NCBI GenBank assembly: GCA_900012615.1
Contig: LT009756.1
Location: 2,421,750-2,481,945 of the forward strand
DNA length: 60,196 bases
Direction: 5' to 3'
DNA from: Agrobacterium genomosp. 13 str. CFBP 6927
GTDB lineage: Bacteria > Pseudomonadota > Alphaproteobacteria > Rhizobiales > Rhizobiaceae
Below the pieces are notes generated by a model, which was given only the letters and a program-made list of their open reading frames with translations, searched no databases and was not told the DNA's origin. The position numbers and the translations under genes were made by a program. Of the stretch, positions 34,951-45,186 are shown one piece after another (positions within the stretch are counted from its first letter, which is position 1; the number at the start of each line of letters is the position of its first letter).

Positions 34951-35766
34951 TTATTGGCCGTCGATCGCCTTGCCGATGAAGGCGATGGCCTGCTGATAGA
35001 CGCTTGCAGCGTTCCAGCCCTGGATGGCCGCATAATTTGCCTGTCCCTGCTGATAGCCAGCGCCGCGCTGCCAGCCGTGGCCGACAAGGAAATTGGCCGT
35101 GGAAGCCAGCGCGTCGGCGCGCGAACCCACGAGATCGATCCGTCCGTCGCGGTCGAAATCGACGCCGTAACGGACAACGTTCAACGGCAGGAACTGCGTC
35201 TGGCCGATCTCACCATGGGCTGCACCCTTGGCATTGACGTTCAGCGAGCCGCTGCCAACCAGCTTCAGGGCTGCATAGAGCTGCTCGGTGAAATAGTCCG
35301 AACGGCGGCAGTCGAAGGAAAGCGTCGCCACGGCGGAAAGCGTGTGCTGGTTACCCATGAAGCTGCCAAAACCGGTTTCCATGCCCCAGATGGCGAGCAG
35401 CGGACCGGCCGGCACGCCGTAAGTCCTTTCGATCGAGGCGAAGAGAGAGGCATTGTTCTTCTTCATGGTCTTGCCGCGCGAAATGATCGTCTGACCGCCG
35501 CGCTTCTGCATGAACTGTTCGAAGGACAGCTTGAAGCTGTGCTGACCGCGGTCGGCGCTGATGGTGGCCCGGTTGTAGGAAACGCCGGAGAAGGCGCGAT
35601 CAAGCACCGAAGCGCTGACGCCGCGGCCCGCCGCTTCCTGTTTGAAAGCGCCGACCCAGGCCTCGAACCCTGCCGAAGTATTGCCGCATTGCGCAGCCAG
35701 AACCGGCGTCGCTGCCAAAACCGAGACCATGGCCACACCAGCCAGAATTGCCTTCATTGCCCGCAT
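34951..35766 (-). CDS. Lytic murein transglycosylase (MltB-like, SLT_2)
   Basis: 271-aa periplasmic muramidase-type lyase that cleaves peptidoglycan glycan strands with 1,6-anhydro product. Signal peptide (AILAGVAMVSVLAATPVLAA); catalytic Glu130 in LAIWGMETGFGSFMGN; GEIGQTQFLPLNVVRYGVDFDRDGRIDL is the MltB-family substrate region. No lipobox, so soluble. ATG at 35766 has AAGG upstream; another Met three codons later would also fit. Confidence 0.9.
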   Translation of the reverse strand: MRAMKAILAGVAMVSVLAATPVLAAQCGNTSAGFEAWVGAFKQEAAGRGVSASVLDRAFSGVSYNRATISADRGQHSFKLSFEQFMQKRGGQTIISRGKTMKKNNASLFASIERTYGVPAGPLLAIWGMETGFGSFMGNQHTLSAVATLSFDCRRSDYFTEQLYAALKLVGSGSLNVNAKGAAHGEIGQTQFLPLNVVRYGVDFDRDGRIDLVGSRADALASTANFLVGHGWQRGAGYQQGQANYAAIQGWNAASVYQQAIAFIGKAIDGQ

Positions 35767-35980
35767 CAAAATCTGCCTTCGATATACTTTCGGGAACTCA
35801 TCCCGAGAACAAAACGTCACCGCTGTATGAATTCAGGTGCCAAATTGCCTTTTGGCGGCCTAAATTGCCTTTCGGCAGCTAGGCCTGCAAATAAACTGGC
35901 CGTGATCATCGCCAATCAGGAAACCCGCCTGCCCCACACAGAACAGACGGGTTATACTTAACGAACCTTAAAAAATCGTA

Positions 35981-37015
35981 TCAGGCTGCCGCCTTGCGGG
36001 GCTTGATGAGACCACGATTGACCAGGAGTTCGGCGATCTGGACGGCGTTGAGAGCCGCGCCCTTGCGCAGATTGTCGGAAACCACCCACAGGTTGAGGCC
36101 GTTTTCGACCGTCGCATCCTCACGGATACGCGAAATATAGGTCGCATCCTCACCGGCGGATTCGACCGGGGTGATGTAACCGCCATTTTCACGCTTGTCG
36201 ATGACAAGGCAACCCGGCGCTTCACGCAGGATGTCACGTGCCTGATCGGCGGTGATCTCGTTTTCGAACTCGATATTGACCGATTCCGAATGGCCGATGA
36301 AGACCGGAACGCGCACGGCCGTGCAGGTTACCTTGATCTTCGGATCGAGCATCTTCTTGGTTTCAGCCAGAACCTTCCACTCTTCCTTGGTGTAGCCGTC
36401 TTCCATAAAGACGTCGATGTGCGGAATGACGTTGAAGGCGATGCGCTTGGTGAACTTCTTGGTTTCGACCGGATCGGCAACAAAGACGGCGCGGGTCTGC
36501 TGGAACAGCTCGTCCATGCCTTCCTTGCCGGCGCCGGAAACCGACTGATAGGTGGAAACGACGACGCGCTTGATCTTGGCGAAGTCATGCAGCGGCTTTA
36601 GCGCGACGACCAGCTGGGCCGTGGAGCAATTCGGGTTGGCGATGATGTTCTTGCGGGTGAAGCCCTCGACCGCATCGGCATTGACTTCCGGAACGATCAG
36701 CGGAACGTCCTGATCGTAGCGCCATGCGGACGAGTTATCGATGACAACGCAGCCCTGCTGGCCGATCTTCGGCGACCACTTCTTGGAAACGTCGCCGCCG
36801 GCCGACATCAGGCAAATATCCGTGTCGGAAAAATCGTAGTTTTCGAGGTTGGAAACCTTCAGCGTGCGATCGCCATAGGAGACTTCCGTGCCCTGCGAAC
36901 GGGCGGAAGCGAGCGGCACGATCTCATCTGCGGGAAAACCGCGTTCGGCCAGGATATTGAGCATTTCGCGACCGACGTTGCCGGTGGCGCCTGCAATTGC
37001 AACTTTGAAACCCAT
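35981..37015 (-). CDS. asd: Aspartate-semialdehyde dehydrogenase
   Basis: 344-aa NADPH enzyme of the aspartate pathway, leading to lysine/DAP, threonine, methionine and isoleucine. NADP-binding GATGNVG (9-15), SAGGDVSKKW, catalytic Cys130 in ANPNCSTAQLV, and the active-site His region in VPVFIGHSESVNIEF. ATG at 37015 has AAGAGAG upstream. Monocistronic by spacing, with a 500-bp upstream region. Confidence 0.96.
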   Translation of the reverse strand: MGFKVAIAGATGNVGREMLNILAERGFPADEIVPLASARSQGTEVSYGDRTLKVSNLENYDFSDTDICLMSAGGDVSKKWSPKIGQQGCVVIDNSSAWRYDQDVPLIVPEVNADAVEGFTRKNIIANPNCSTAQLVVALKPLHDFAKIKRVVVSTYQSVSGAGKEGMDELFQQTRAVFVADPVETKKFTKRIAFNVIPHIDVFMEDGYTKEEWKVLAETKKMLDPKIKVTCTAVRVPVFIGHSESVNIEFENEITADQARDILREAPGCLVIDKRENGGYITPVESAGEDATYISRIREDATVENGLNLWVVSDNLRKGAALNAVQIAELLVNRGLIKPRKAAA

Positions 37016-37522
37016 GATCAAGCTCTCTTTCTGTCTCTCCTCTTTTGGGTGAGGTGGGAACCCGCATCGCATTGCGGCTTCCTCGATCCCCAGCCAAACC
37101 GGGGAGAGAGCGGTGGCCAGAGACGTTAGACGGTTTTAATCGTCGTTTTGGCCGTAATTCGGATAGAATAAGAAAGACGCGGATCATCGCCGGCGGATTG
37201 TGCCGGTCCTTCCATGACAATCATGTCTGCAACATGCCTGCGCAAGGTGATGCTCCTTCTTCGCGAGAAGCTATTAGAAGGTTTCTCTGTTGTGTCAAGA
37301 AAAAAGGCATGTCCCGGGCCACCCGGCGCGAAGATGCAAAAACCGCCCTGCGACATTTTTGCACGTTATACATTAGACTAAAGTCATAATCCGAAAGCAT
37401 CGCTCTTATTGGGGTTAATTTTCTGTCACTCTGATGTCATGCGCATTGCACCCTCAAGGGGGAGTCCGGAGGAGAGACAGGGCTCCGCAGTGCGCTCATT
37501 TGACATCTGTGGAGGACAGACA
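37016..37522. other. 507-bp divergent region between asd and the MFS gene
   Basis: No convincing gene. Read leftward it includes a stretch encoding RITAKTTIKTV and a stop ~110 bp before asd, which resembles a Thr/Ile/Lys-rich leader peptide but lacks a start with a ribosome site. An AT-rich patch with TTGCAC and TATACAT (about 37361-37380) is a likely rightward promoter area. Confidence 0.45.
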
Positions 37523-39406
37523 ATGGCAAACGTTGCAGCCGTGAGCGGCGCCGCCCGTCCCATGACGGGTGAGGAGAAGAAGGTGATTTTCGCCTCTTCT
37601 CTCGGAACAGTCTTCGAATGGTACGATTTCTATCTGTACGGCTCGCTCGCGATCTATATCGGCGCGAACTTCTTCAGCCAGTATCCGGAAACGACACGTA
37701 ATATCTTCGCGCTTCTGGCCTTTGCCGCGGGCTTCCTCGTGCGCCCCTTCGGCGCGCTGGTGTTCGGCCGTCTGGGTGACATTGTCGGCCGCAAATATAC
37801 CTTCCTGATCACCATTCTCATCATGGGCGTTTCGACCTTCCTCGTCGGTGTCCTGCCCGGTGCATCCCAGATCGGCATCGCAGCCCCGATCATCCTGATC
37901 GTCCTGCGCATGCTTCAGGGTCTGGCGCTCGGCGGCGAATATGGCGGTGCCGCCACTTACGTGGCCGAACACGCCCCGAATGGCCGCAGGGGTTATTACA
38001 CCTCCTGGATCCAGACGACGGCAACGCTTGGCCTGTTCCTGTCGCTTGTGGTCATTCTCGGCGTGCAGTTCGCACTGGGCAAGGAAGCCTTCGCCGCCTG
38101 GGGCTGGCGCATTCCCTTCCTCGTCTCGGTTCTGCTGCTCGGCGTATCGGTCTGGATTCGTCTGAAAATGAACGAATCCCCCGCCTTCAAGAAGATGAAG
38201 GAAGAGGGCAAGACCTCGAAGGCCCCGCTCAGCGAAGCCTTCGGCCAGTGGAAAAACGCCAAGATCGCCCTGCTTGCCCTCGTCGGCGCCGTCATCGGTC
38301 AGGCCGTCGTCTGGTACACAGGCCAGTTCTACGCGCTGTTCTTCCTGCAGAGCATTCTGAAAGTGGACGGCCAGTCCGCCAACATCATGGTCGCGGCAGC
38401 GCTCATCCTCGGCACGGGCTTCTTCGTGCTCTTCGGCTGGCTTTCCGACAAGATCGGCCGCAAGCCGATCATCATGGCCGGCCTCGTTCTCGCCATGCTG
38501 ACCTACTTCCCGCTGTTCAAGGCGCTCACCTGGGCGGGCAACCCGGCACTTGCGCAAGCACAGGCCAGCGTTCGCGCCACCGTGACTGCCGCTCCGGGTG
38601 ACTGCAAGTTCCAGTTCAACCCGACAGGCACGGCGAAATTCACCACATCCTGCGATATCGCCACCTCGTTCCTGACACGCAACTCCGTTCCCTATGACGT
38701 CGTTGCGGGAGCGGCCGGCGAGCCGGCGAGCGTCAAGATCGGCGACGCCACCATCGCCAGCTACGACGCCATCGCAGCCGGCGCGGATGCTTCCGCGAAG
38801 GACAAGGCCTTCCAGAAGCAGGTCAACATCGCATTGCACGACGGCGGCTACCCGCTGGTGCGCGGCGCAGCACAGGTGCCGGATGCGAAACTGGATGCCT
38901 TCATCGCCGCCAACCCGGAACTCAACCTCAATGCGGTAGCCGTTCGTGCCGCCGACAAGAAGATGGTTGCGACCGACAAGCTGGTGGCGGACAAGCTGCT
39001 GACGCCGGCCGAGACCGCCGGAGCGGCGGAAATGGCCGTCTACACGATTGCCGGCGGTGGCACCTTCGCCATGGTCGCCGATCCGGCTGCCGTGAACTGG
39101 GTCGTCATCATCGCCGTTCTGACCGTCCTCGTCATCTATGTGACGATGGTCTACGGGCCGATCGCGGCGCTCTTGGTCGAACTGTTCCCGACCCGCATCC
39201 GCTACTCCGGCATGTCGCTGCCCTATCACATCGGCAACGGCTGGTTCGGCGGCCTTCTGCCCGCCACCGCCTTTGCGATGAGCGCGGCGAAGGGCGATAT
39301 CTACTATGGTCTCTGGTATCCGATCGTTTTTGCAGGCATCACGCTGGTCGTCGGCCTGCTGTTCCTGCCGGAAACCAAGGATCGCGACATCCACACCATG
39401 GATTGA
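37523..39406 (+). CDS. MHS-type MFS transporter with large periplasmic insert
   Basis: 627-aa permease of the metabolite:H+ symporter branch. MFS signatures: FGRLGDIVGRKYTF (loop 2-3), RMLQGLALGGEYGGAATYVAEHAP (helix 4-5), GWLSDKIGRKPII (loop 8-9). Members are usually 430-550 aa. Here residues ~340-522, between helices 9 and 10 and hence periplasmic, form a hydrophilic Ala-rich domain with Cys361 and Cys377. ATG at 37523 follows GGAGG by eight bases. Substrate unknown; an organic acid or compatible solute would fit the branch. Confidence 0.88.
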   Translation: MANVAAVSGAARPMTGEEKKVIFASSLGTVFEWYDFYLYGSLAIYIGANFFSQYPETTRNIFALLAFAAGFLVRPFGALVFGRLGDIVGRKYTFLITILIMGVSTFLVGVLPGASQIGIAAPIILIVLRMLQGLALGGEYGGAATYVAEHAPNGRRGYYTSWIQTTATLGLFLSLVVILGVQFALGKEAFAAWGWRIPFLVSVLLLGVSVWIRLKMNESPAFKKMKEEGKTSKAPLSEAFGQWKNAKIALLALVGAVIGQAVVWYTGQFYALFFLQSILKVDGQSANIMVAAALILGTGFFVLFGWLSDKIGRKPIIMAGLVLAMLTYFPLFKALTWAGNPALAQAQASVRATVTAAPGDCKFQFNPTGTAKFTTSCDIATSFLTRNSVPYDVVAGAAGEPASVKIGDATIASYDAIAAGADASAKDKAFQKQVNIALHDGGYPLVRGAAQVPDAKLDAFIAANPELNLNAVAVRAADKKMVATDKLVADKLLTPAETAGAAEMAVYTIAGGGTFAMVADPAAVNWVVIIAVLTVLVIYVTMVYGPIAALLVELFPTRIRYSGMSLPYHIGNGWFGGLLPATAFAMSAAKGDIYYGLWYPIVFAGITLVVGLLFLPETKDRDIHTMD

Positions 39407-39430
39407 GCCACGTCCTGACGGACATTTTTG

Positions 39431-39461
39431 GAACCCGGCGCGCAGGCGCCGGGTTCTTTTA
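39431..39461 (+). terminator. Rho-independent terminator after the MFS gene
   Basis: GAACCCGGCGC-GCAG-GCGCCGGGTTC stem followed by TTTTATT. Confidence 0.92.
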
Positions 39462-39602
39462 TTGCGCCACACGCCGCAATATCGAATGAACTGTCGCAGG
39501 GGGCTGTCATTGCGTCGCAGGCAAGACAAAATCAATATGGAGACAAAGCCCCCCTGAATAGGTTATGACCCCCCTGTATTTTCAGGCAGAGGGAGAGCCA
39601 TT

Positions 39603-41177
39603 TTGAAGATCGGGACGCCTAAGGAATTATATGAGGGCGAAGCGCGCGTCGGTATGACGCCCGACAGCGCCCAGGCATTGCAGAAACTCGGATATGATTG
39701 CATCCTCGAAACCGGAGCAGGCAAGGCGGCGGGATTTTCCGACGACGCCTATCGCGCCGCCGGTGTAACAATCGTCGAAAGCGCCGATGCGCTTTACGCC
39801 GGTTCTGACATCATCGCCAAGGTTCGTCCGCCGGAAACGTCGGAGATTGATCGCCTGTCTTCGGACAAGACGCTGATCTCGTTCTTCTACCCAGCCCAGA
39901 ACAAGGACCTTCTGGAACAGGCGAAGGAAAAGGGCGCAAATGTCATCGCCATGGACATGGTGCCGCGCATTTCCCGCGCCCAGAAGATGGACGCGCTGTC
40001 CTCCATGGCCAATATCGCCGGTTATCGCGCGGTCATCGAGGCCGGCAATAATTTCGGCCGCTTCTTCACCGGTCAGGTCACCGCCGCCGGCAAGGTGCCG
40101 CCCGCCAAGGTGCTCGTCATCGGCGCAGGTGTTGCCGGTCTCGCCGCCATCGGCACGGCCACATCGCTCGGCGCCATCACCTATGCCTTCGACGTTCGCC
40201 CTGAAGTGGCCGAACAGATCGAATCCATGGGCGCTGAATTCGTCTATCTCGATTTCGCCGACCAACAGCAGGATGGCGCCGCCACCGGCGGTTACGCCGC
40301 CCCCTCCTCGCCGGAATTCCGCGAGAAGCAGCTCGAAAAATTCCGCGAGCTTGCACCGCAGATCGACATCGTCATTACCACGGCGCTGATCCCGGGCCGC
40401 GACGCCCCGAAACTGTGGCTCGCCGACATGGTGGCAATGATGAAGCCGGGTTCGGTCATCATCGACCTCGCCGCCGAGCGCGGCGGCAATTGCGATCTCA
40501 CGGTTCCCGACCAGCGTGTCGTTTCCGACAATGGCGTCATCGTCATCGGCTACACGGATTTCCCGAGCCGCATGGCCACGCAGGCCTCGACGCTCTATTC
40601 CACCAACATCCGTCACATGATGACCGATCTGACGCCCGGAAAAGACGGCAAGCCGGTTCACAACATGGAAGACGATGTCATCCGTGGTGCGACGGTCACC
40701 TATCAGGGTGAAATTACTTATCCCCCGCCGCCGCCGAAGATCCAGGCCATTGCCGCGCAGAAACCAAAGGAAAAAGCAAAGGAGCTGACGCCGGAGGAAA
40801 AGCACGCCAAGGAACGTGCCGAGTTCAAGGCGCAGACGAAAAGCCAGGTCGGTCTGCTCGTCGCCGGCACGGCGGTCCTGCTTCTCGTCGGCCTTTATGC
40901 GCCGGCAAGTTTCATGAGCCATTTCATCGTCTTCGTGCTCGCCTGCTTTGTCGGCTTCCAGGTCATCTGGAATGTCAGCCACTCGCTGCACACGCCGCTG
41001 ATGGCGGTGACGAATGCGATTTCCGGCATCGTCATCATCGGCGCGCTGCTGCAGATCGGTTCCGGCAACTGGCTGGTGGTGATCCTCGCCTCGCTTTCCG
41101 TCCTGATCGCGACGATCAACATCGTCGGCGGTTTCCTCGTGACACGGCGCATGCTCGCCATGTTCCAGAAGTCCTGA
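39603..41177 (+). CDS. pntA: NAD(P) transhydrogenase subunit alpha (fused PntA)
   Basis: 524-aa proton-translocating transhydrogenase alpha chain, holding the NAD(H)-binding domain I (~1-385; [22 protein letters not shown] dinucleotide fold, [23 protein letters not shown]). A linker and three to four helices (~420-515, membrane domain IIa) follow. In many alphaproteobacteria these are split as PntAA/PntAB; here they are one chain as in E. coli. TTG start supported by GAGGGAGAG upstream. Followed 19 bp later by pntB. Confidence 0.94.
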   Translation: MKIGTPKELYEGEARVGMTPDSAQALQKLGYDCILETGAGKAAGFSDDAYRAAGVTIVESADALYAGSDIIAKVRPPETSEIDRLSSDKTLISFFYPAQNKDLLEQAKEKGANVIAMDMVPRISRAQKMDALSSMANIAGYRAVIEAGNNFGRFFTGQVTAAGKVPPAKVLVIGAGVAGLAAIGTATSLGAITYAFDVRPEVAEQIESMGAEFVYLDFADQQQDGAATGGYAAPSSPEFREKQLEKFRELAPQIDIVITTALIPGRDAPKLWLADMVAMMKPGSVIIDLAAERGGNCDLTVPDQRVVSDNGVIVIGYTDFPSRMATQASTLYSTNIRHMMTDLTPGKDGKPVHNMEDDVIRGATVTYQGEITYPPPPPKIQAIAAQKPKEKAKELTPEEKHAKERAEFKAQTKSQVGLLVAGTAVLLLVGLYAPASFMSHFIVFVLACFVGFQVIWNVSHSLHTPLMAVTNAISGIVIIGALLQIGSGNWLVVILASLSVLIATINIVGGFLVTRRMLAMFQKS

Positions 41178-41196
41178 GCCGTGTAGGGGACAGTTT

Positions 41197-42642
41197 ATGA
41201 CCATTGGTATCGTTTCCGCGGCCTATGTTGCCGCAGCCGTTCTTTTCATCCTTTCTCTTGGCGGCCTTTCCGGACAGGAAAGCGCAAAACGCGCCGTCTG
41301 GTACGGCATAACAGGCATGGGCCTCGCCATTGTCGCCACCGTCTTCGGCCCTGAAATCAGCAAGGGCGTCGGGCAGTGGCTCGTTGTGCTGCTGATGCTG
41401 GCGGGCGGCTCCGTTCTCGGTTATTTCGTCGCAAGCCGCGTGCAGATGACCGAAATGCCGCAGCTTGTTGCAGCCCTTCACTCCTTCGTCGGCCTCGCCG
41501 CCGTCTTCATCGGCTTCAACGCCCATATCGAGGAAGCGCATGTCGCCTCGCTCGATGAGACCGCGCGTTCGTTGCTGACCGGCTTTTCCGCCATCCTCGC
41601 CCACAAGACGCCAGTTGAACTGGCGATCATGAAGGTCGAGGTCTTCCTCGGCGTCTTCATCGGCGCGGTCACCTTCACCGGCTCCGTCGTCGCCTTCGGC
41701 AAGCTTGCCGGCAAGGTGGACGGCAAGGCGAAGAAGCTGCCCGGCGGACATCTGCTCAATGCCGGCGCTGCAATCCTGTCGCTCGTGCTGCTTATCATGT
41801 ATTGCAACGGCGCGGGCGCATGGACGCTGGTGCTGATGACACTGGCCGCCTTCTTCATCGGTTATCACCTGATCATGGGTATCGGCGGCGCCGACATGCC
41901 TGTCGTCGTTTCGATGCTGAACAGCTATTCCGGCTGGGCGGCAGCCGCCATCGGCTTCACGCTCGGCAACGATCTGCTGATCGTGACAGGCGCGCTGGTC
42001 GGCTCCTCGGGTGCGATCCTCTCCTACATCATGTGCAAGGCCATGAACCGCTCCTTCATCTCGGTCATCCTCGGCGGCTTCGGCGGCACGACGGGTCCGG
42101 CGATGGAAATCGAGGGCGAGCAGGTGGCGATCGACGCCGAAGGCGTTGCCGCAGCGCTGAATGACGCCGACAGCGTCATCATCGTTCCCGGCTACGGCAT
42201 GGCGGTCGCGCAGGCGCAGGCGGCAGTCTCCGAACTGACCCGCAAGCTGCGCGCCGACGGCAAGACCGTGCGCTTCGCCATCCACCCGGTGGCAGGCCGT
42301 CTTCCCGGCCACATGAACGTGCTGCTGGCCGAAGCCAAGGTGCCCTACGACATCGTACTGGAAATGGACGAGATCAACGACGACTTCCCCAATACCGACG
42401 TCGTCATCGTCATCGGCTCCAACGATATCGTCAATCCGGCGGCCCAGGACGATCCGAACTCGCCGATTGCCGGCATGCCGGTTCTGGAAGTGTGGAAGTC
42501 CAAACTGGTCATCGTCTCCAAGCGTGGCCAGGGCACGGGTTATTCCGGTATCGAGAACCCGCTGTTCTACAAGGACAATACCCGCATGTTCTACGGCGAC
42601 GCCAAGAAGTCGATCAACGACCTTCTGCCGCTGATCAAGTAA
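41197..42642 (+). CDS. pntB: NAD(P) transhydrogenase subunit beta
   Basis: 481-aa beta chain: nine or so helices (domain IIb, ~1-270), including [19 protein letters not shown] with a conserved membrane His. The NADP(H)-binding domain III follows (~300-481; [69 protein letters not shown]). Works with PntA to make NADPH from NADH using the proton gradient. Strong terminator downstream. Confidence 0.95.
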   Translation: MTIGIVSAAYVAAAVLFILSLGGLSGQESAKRAVWYGITGMGLAIVATVFGPEISKGVGQWLVVLLMLAGGSVLGYFVASRVQMTEMPQLVAALHSFVGLAAVFIGFNAHIEEAHVASLDETARSLLTGFSAILAHKTPVELAIMKVEVFLGVFIGAVTFTGSVVAFGKLAGKVDGKAKKLPGGHLLNAGAAILSLVLLIMYCNGAGAWTLVLMTLAAFFIGYHLIMGIGGADMPVVVSMLNSYSGWAAAAIGFTLGNDLLIVTGALVGSSGAILSYIMCKAMNRSFISVILGGFGGTTGPAMEIEGEQVAIDAEGVAAALNDADSVIIVPGYGMAVAQAQAAVSELTRKLRADGKTVRFAIHPVAGRLPGHMNVLLAEAKVPYDIVLEMDEINDDFPNTDVVIVIGSNDIVNPAAQDDPNSPIAGMPVLEVWKSKLVIVSKRGQGTGYSGIENPLFYKDNTRMFYGDAKKSINDLLPLIK

Positions 42643-42645
42643 ATG

Positions 42646-42684
42646 AAAAGGGCGTTTCCGGGAGGCCGGAAACGCCCTTTTTTG
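42646..42684 (+). terminator. Rho-independent terminator after pntB
   Basis: AAAAGGGCGTTTCCGG stem, GAGG loop, CCGGAAACGCCCTTTT and further T residues. Its A/T symmetry could also stop leftward rut transcription. Confidence 0.93.
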
Positions 42685-42696
42685 GTTTCTTCTCGA

Positions 42697-42773
42697 CGTC
42701 ATCCTCGGGCTTGACCCGAGGATCCATCGCGCGTCTGGTTGTGGATCCTCGGGTCAAGCCCGAGGATGACGAC
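42697..42773. repeat. RIME-like palindromic element, short form
   Basis: Inverted pair of ATCCTCGGG-CTTGA-CCCGAGGAT hairpins around TCGCGCGTCTGGTTGT, between the convergent pnt and rut operons. Nearly identical to the copy at 19180. Confidence 0.8.
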
Positions 42774-42811
42774 GGTGAGGTTCGAGCTGGTGCTCGGCCA
42801 AAACGGCCGCC

Positions 42812-43303
42812 TCAAAGCACCCGGTAACGCCGGTTGAAATACATCAGCGCCTCATCACCTTCATTGATCTTCATATCCACAACCTCGCAGATCAGAATAT
42901 CATGCGTACCGCCGTCATGCGCCTCGCGGATGCGGCAATCGAAGGAAACGAGCGCGTCCTCCAGAACCGGGGCACCGGTTTCAAGCACACCCCAACTCCC
43001 GGCGGCGAAACGCTCTTCCGCCGGCGTCTTGCCGCCGAAGAGGGTGCTCAGCACCTCGTGTTTTGAAGCAAGCGTATTGATGCAGATGACGCCGTTAGCC
43101 TTCACCACCTTGTACGCGGAGGCATTGCGGTTGAGGCAGACGAGAAGCGTGGGCGGATTGTCGGAAACGCTGCAAACCGCCGTCGCGGCAAAGCCCGCCC
43201 GGCCTGCCGCACCATCCGTGGTGACGATATTGACCGCCGCACCGAGCCGCGCCATGGCGTTTCTGTATTCGAGGCTGCGCTGCTGTGCAGTCTTCGTCTC
43301 CAT
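42812..43303 (-). CDS. rutF: Flavin reductase RutF
   Basis: 163-aa NADH:FMN oxidoreductase-like flavin reductase that supplies FMNH2 to RutA. Sequence from [52 protein letters not shown] is the flavin reductase opening; [21 protein letters not shown] follows. ATG at 43303 has AAGGAAG upstream; the longer frame is not needed. Last rut gene in this operon (no rutG). Confidence 0.92.
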   Translation of the reverse strand: METKTAQQRSLEYRNAMARLGAAVNIVTTDGAAGRAGFAATAVCSVSDNPPTLLVCLNRNASAYKVVKANGVICINTLASKHEVLSTLFGGKTPAEERFAAGSWGVLETGAPVLEDALVSFDCRIREAHDGGTHDILICEVVDMKINEGDEALMYFNRRYRVL

Positions 43304-43362
43304 ATCCGCTTCCTTTTCAAGAGACATCATCTGCATCTAAACTATCCTTCCTTAACAGGCCC

Positions 43363-43953
43363 TCAAGCCAGGACACAGGCCTCTTCAAAGCCAAGGCGCG
43401 GCAGGCGACCGAAGAGTTTCGACGGATCGCCATAGCCGAGATTGATCAGGAAATTGGACTTCCACGTCGTGCCTGCGAAAAACGCCGTATCCACCTTGCC
43501 TTTGTCGAAACCGGACATTGCCCCGGTATCCAGTCCCAACGACCGGGCTGCTAGGATGAGATAACCCGCCTGCAACGTGGCATTGCGGAAGGCCGTTTCC
43601 TCGGCCACATCAGGGCTGGAGGTGAACCACGAACGGGCATCGGCATGCGGAAACAGCATCGGCAGTTTCTCGTAAAATTCGCGGTCGATGGCGGCGATCA
43701 CGGTGACGGGTGCTGCCATGGTCTTTTCGAGATTGCCCGAAGAAAGCGCCGGCCGCAGTTTTTCTTTCGCTTCCTGGCTGCGCACGAACACGAAACGCCC
43801 CGGCGAGCAATTGGCCGAGGTCGGACCCATCTTCGTCAGATCGTAAAGCTCTCTCAGCGTCTCGTCGCCGACCGGCCTGTCAGCCCAGCCATTATGGGTG
43901 CGCGCCGCGGTGAAAAGTGCTGCAAGTGCCTTGTCGTCAAGTGCTGTCGTCAT
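43363..43953 (-). CDS. rutE: Probable malonic semialdehyde reductase RutE
   Basis: 196-aa nitroreductase-family flavoprotein. In E. coli RutE aids disposal of the toxic three-carbon product (malonic semialdehyde to 3-hydroxypropionate). Seen: [43 protein letters not shown] and [26 protein letters not shown]...[11 protein letters not shown], standard RutE features and exact length. Start at 43953 gives the family length; the ribosome site is weak. Confidence 0.93.
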   Translation of the reverse strand: MTTALDDKALAALFTAARTHNGWADRPVGDETLRELYDLTKMGPTSANCSPGRFVFVRSQEAKEKLRPALSSGNLEKTMAAPVTVIAAIDREFYEKLPMLFPHADARSWFTSSPDVAEETAFRNATLQAGYLILAARSLGLDTGAMSGFDKGKVDTAFFAGTTWKSNFLINLGYGDPSKLFGRLPRLGFEEACVLA

Positions 43954-43969
43954 TGTCTTAAAAATCCCG

Positions 43970-44761
43970 TCAGAATGTTCGTATTGCCGGTAGCAGAAAC
44001 TGCAAAAGCCGAGCGTTGAAAAGGTCAGCTTCGGTAATATTGACCGCATGCGCCCCAAAATCGAGAAGGCAGAGTTCGCCCTGCGGCAAACCCTCGGCGA
44101 GACGGAGAGAGCGGGTATAGGGCACCAGAAGATCGTCCTTCGTGCCCACCACCAGAACCGGATTGCCGACCTCGCCAAGTCGACCATCAACATCAAAACC
44201 CCTCAGCGCCGCGATGCGCCGAAGCACATTCGCCTTGCCCTGAAAATGCGCGACGCCATGGGCATCGTCCCGCGCCAGCCGCTCCTGATGTTCCGACATC
44301 CAGGCAGCCGGATAGAGAAACAGCGGCTGGGCTTTCACGAAAGCCTCGACACCGGATTTCTCCAGAAGCTCGATCCGCACATCGAAGCAGCGCCCGGAAT
44401 GCGGATCGGCCTTGCTCCATGCATTGATCAGAACAAGCCTGTCGATAAGGCCGGGTTGGCGCAGCGCGATATCGAGCCCGATCAGACCGCCAAGCGCATG
44501 ACCCATGAAGTGGAATTTCTCGAGGTTCAGCGCAGAGGCGATTTCCAGCACATCATCCGCCATCGCCGATATGCCGCCATCCAGCGGCACCTCGCCGCCA
44601 GTCCTGCCGGTTCCGCGATGATCGTAGGTGACGATCCGGAAATGATCGGAAAGGGCTTCGATCTGCGGCGCCCAATAAGAGCCCGATCCGCCCAGCCCGG
44701 ATGACAGCAGGATTGTGGGCGCCTCAGGATCAGTCCGGCCATGAACCTCGAAATGCATCAT
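43970..44761 (-). CDS. rutD: Alpha/beta-fold hydrolase RutD
   Basis: 263-aa protein proposed to speed hydrolysis of aminoacrylate or carbamate in the Rut pathway. Features: [49 protein letters not shown] (GHALG replaces GxSxG, as in E. coli RutD), [54 protein letters not shown], and [10 protein letters not shown]. The missing Ser is therefore typical for the family. Lies 13 bp after rutC; rutE follows 16 bp further on. Confidence 0.93.
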   Translation of the reverse strand: MMHFEVHGRTDPEAPTILLSSGLGGSGSYWAPQIEALSDHFRIVTYDHRGTGRTGGEVPLDGGISAMADDVLEIASALNLEKFHFMGHALGGLIGLDIALRQPGLIDRLVLINAWSKADPHSGRCFDVRIELLEKSGVEAFVKAQPLFLYPAAWMSEHQERLARDDAHGVAHFQGKANVLRRIAALRGFDVDGRLGEVGNPVLVVGTKDDLLVPYTRSLRLAEGLPQGELCLLDFGAHAVNITEADLFNARLLQFLLPAIRTF

Positions 44762-44774
44762 CTGCCGTTTCGCC

Positions 44775-45161
44775 CTATTTGCCGATATGGGCGACGGTAG
44801 CGATTTCCACCAGCGCGTCGGGCTTCACGAGGCCGCACTGGATGCAATAACGCGCCGGCTTGTCGCCGGGGAAATATTCGGCATAGACCGTGTTGACGGC
44901 CTGGTAATTCGCCCAGTCGGTGATGAAGATATGGTTCATCGTCACGTCCTCCATCGTGCCGCCGGCGGTTTCGATGACGGACTTGATGGTCTCCAAAACA
45001 TGACGGGTCTGCGCGCTGGCATCGCCCACATGCACGACATTATTGTCCTTGTCGAAAGGCAGCGTACCGGAAACGTAAACCACGCCATCGGCAAGGGTTC
45101 CCGGCGAAAAGGGAGCGATGGGTTTGCTGGTGCCGGCGGGCACGACAATCTTCTTCGGCAT
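44775..45161 (-). CDS. rutC: Aminoacrylate peracid reductase/deaminase RutC
   Basis: 128-aa RidA/YjgF-family protein. Family landmarks: [52 protein letters not shown] and [29 protein letters not shown], including the conserved Arg (ARY) and Cys. The length is exactly that of E. coli RutC. ATG at 45161 follows AGAGGAG; a longer frame upstream overlaps rutB and is rejected. Confidence 0.93.
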   Translation of the reverse strand: MPKKIVVPAGTSKPIAPFSPGTLADGVVYVSGTLPFDKDNNVVHVGDASAQTRHVLETIKSVIETAGGTMEDVTMNHIFITDWANYQAVNTVYAEYFPGDKPARYCIQCGLVKPDALVEIATVAHIGK

Positions 45162-45186
45162 TTCGTTCTCCTCTTGTGGTTGGATA

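Noticed and set aside
37496..39535. 679-codon leftward open frame opposite the MFS gene
   Set aside because: Antisense to a clear MFS protein; composition is typical of a complementary-strand shadow. Not evidence that the MFS insert is a separate gene.
39627..42702. Long leftward open frames opposite pntA and pntB
   Set aside because: Shadows of conserved genes, no family features.
43970..44761. RutD lacking the GxSxG serine, considered as a degenerate enzyme
   Set aside because: GHALG is normal for RutD in E. coli, so this is a family property rather than decay.
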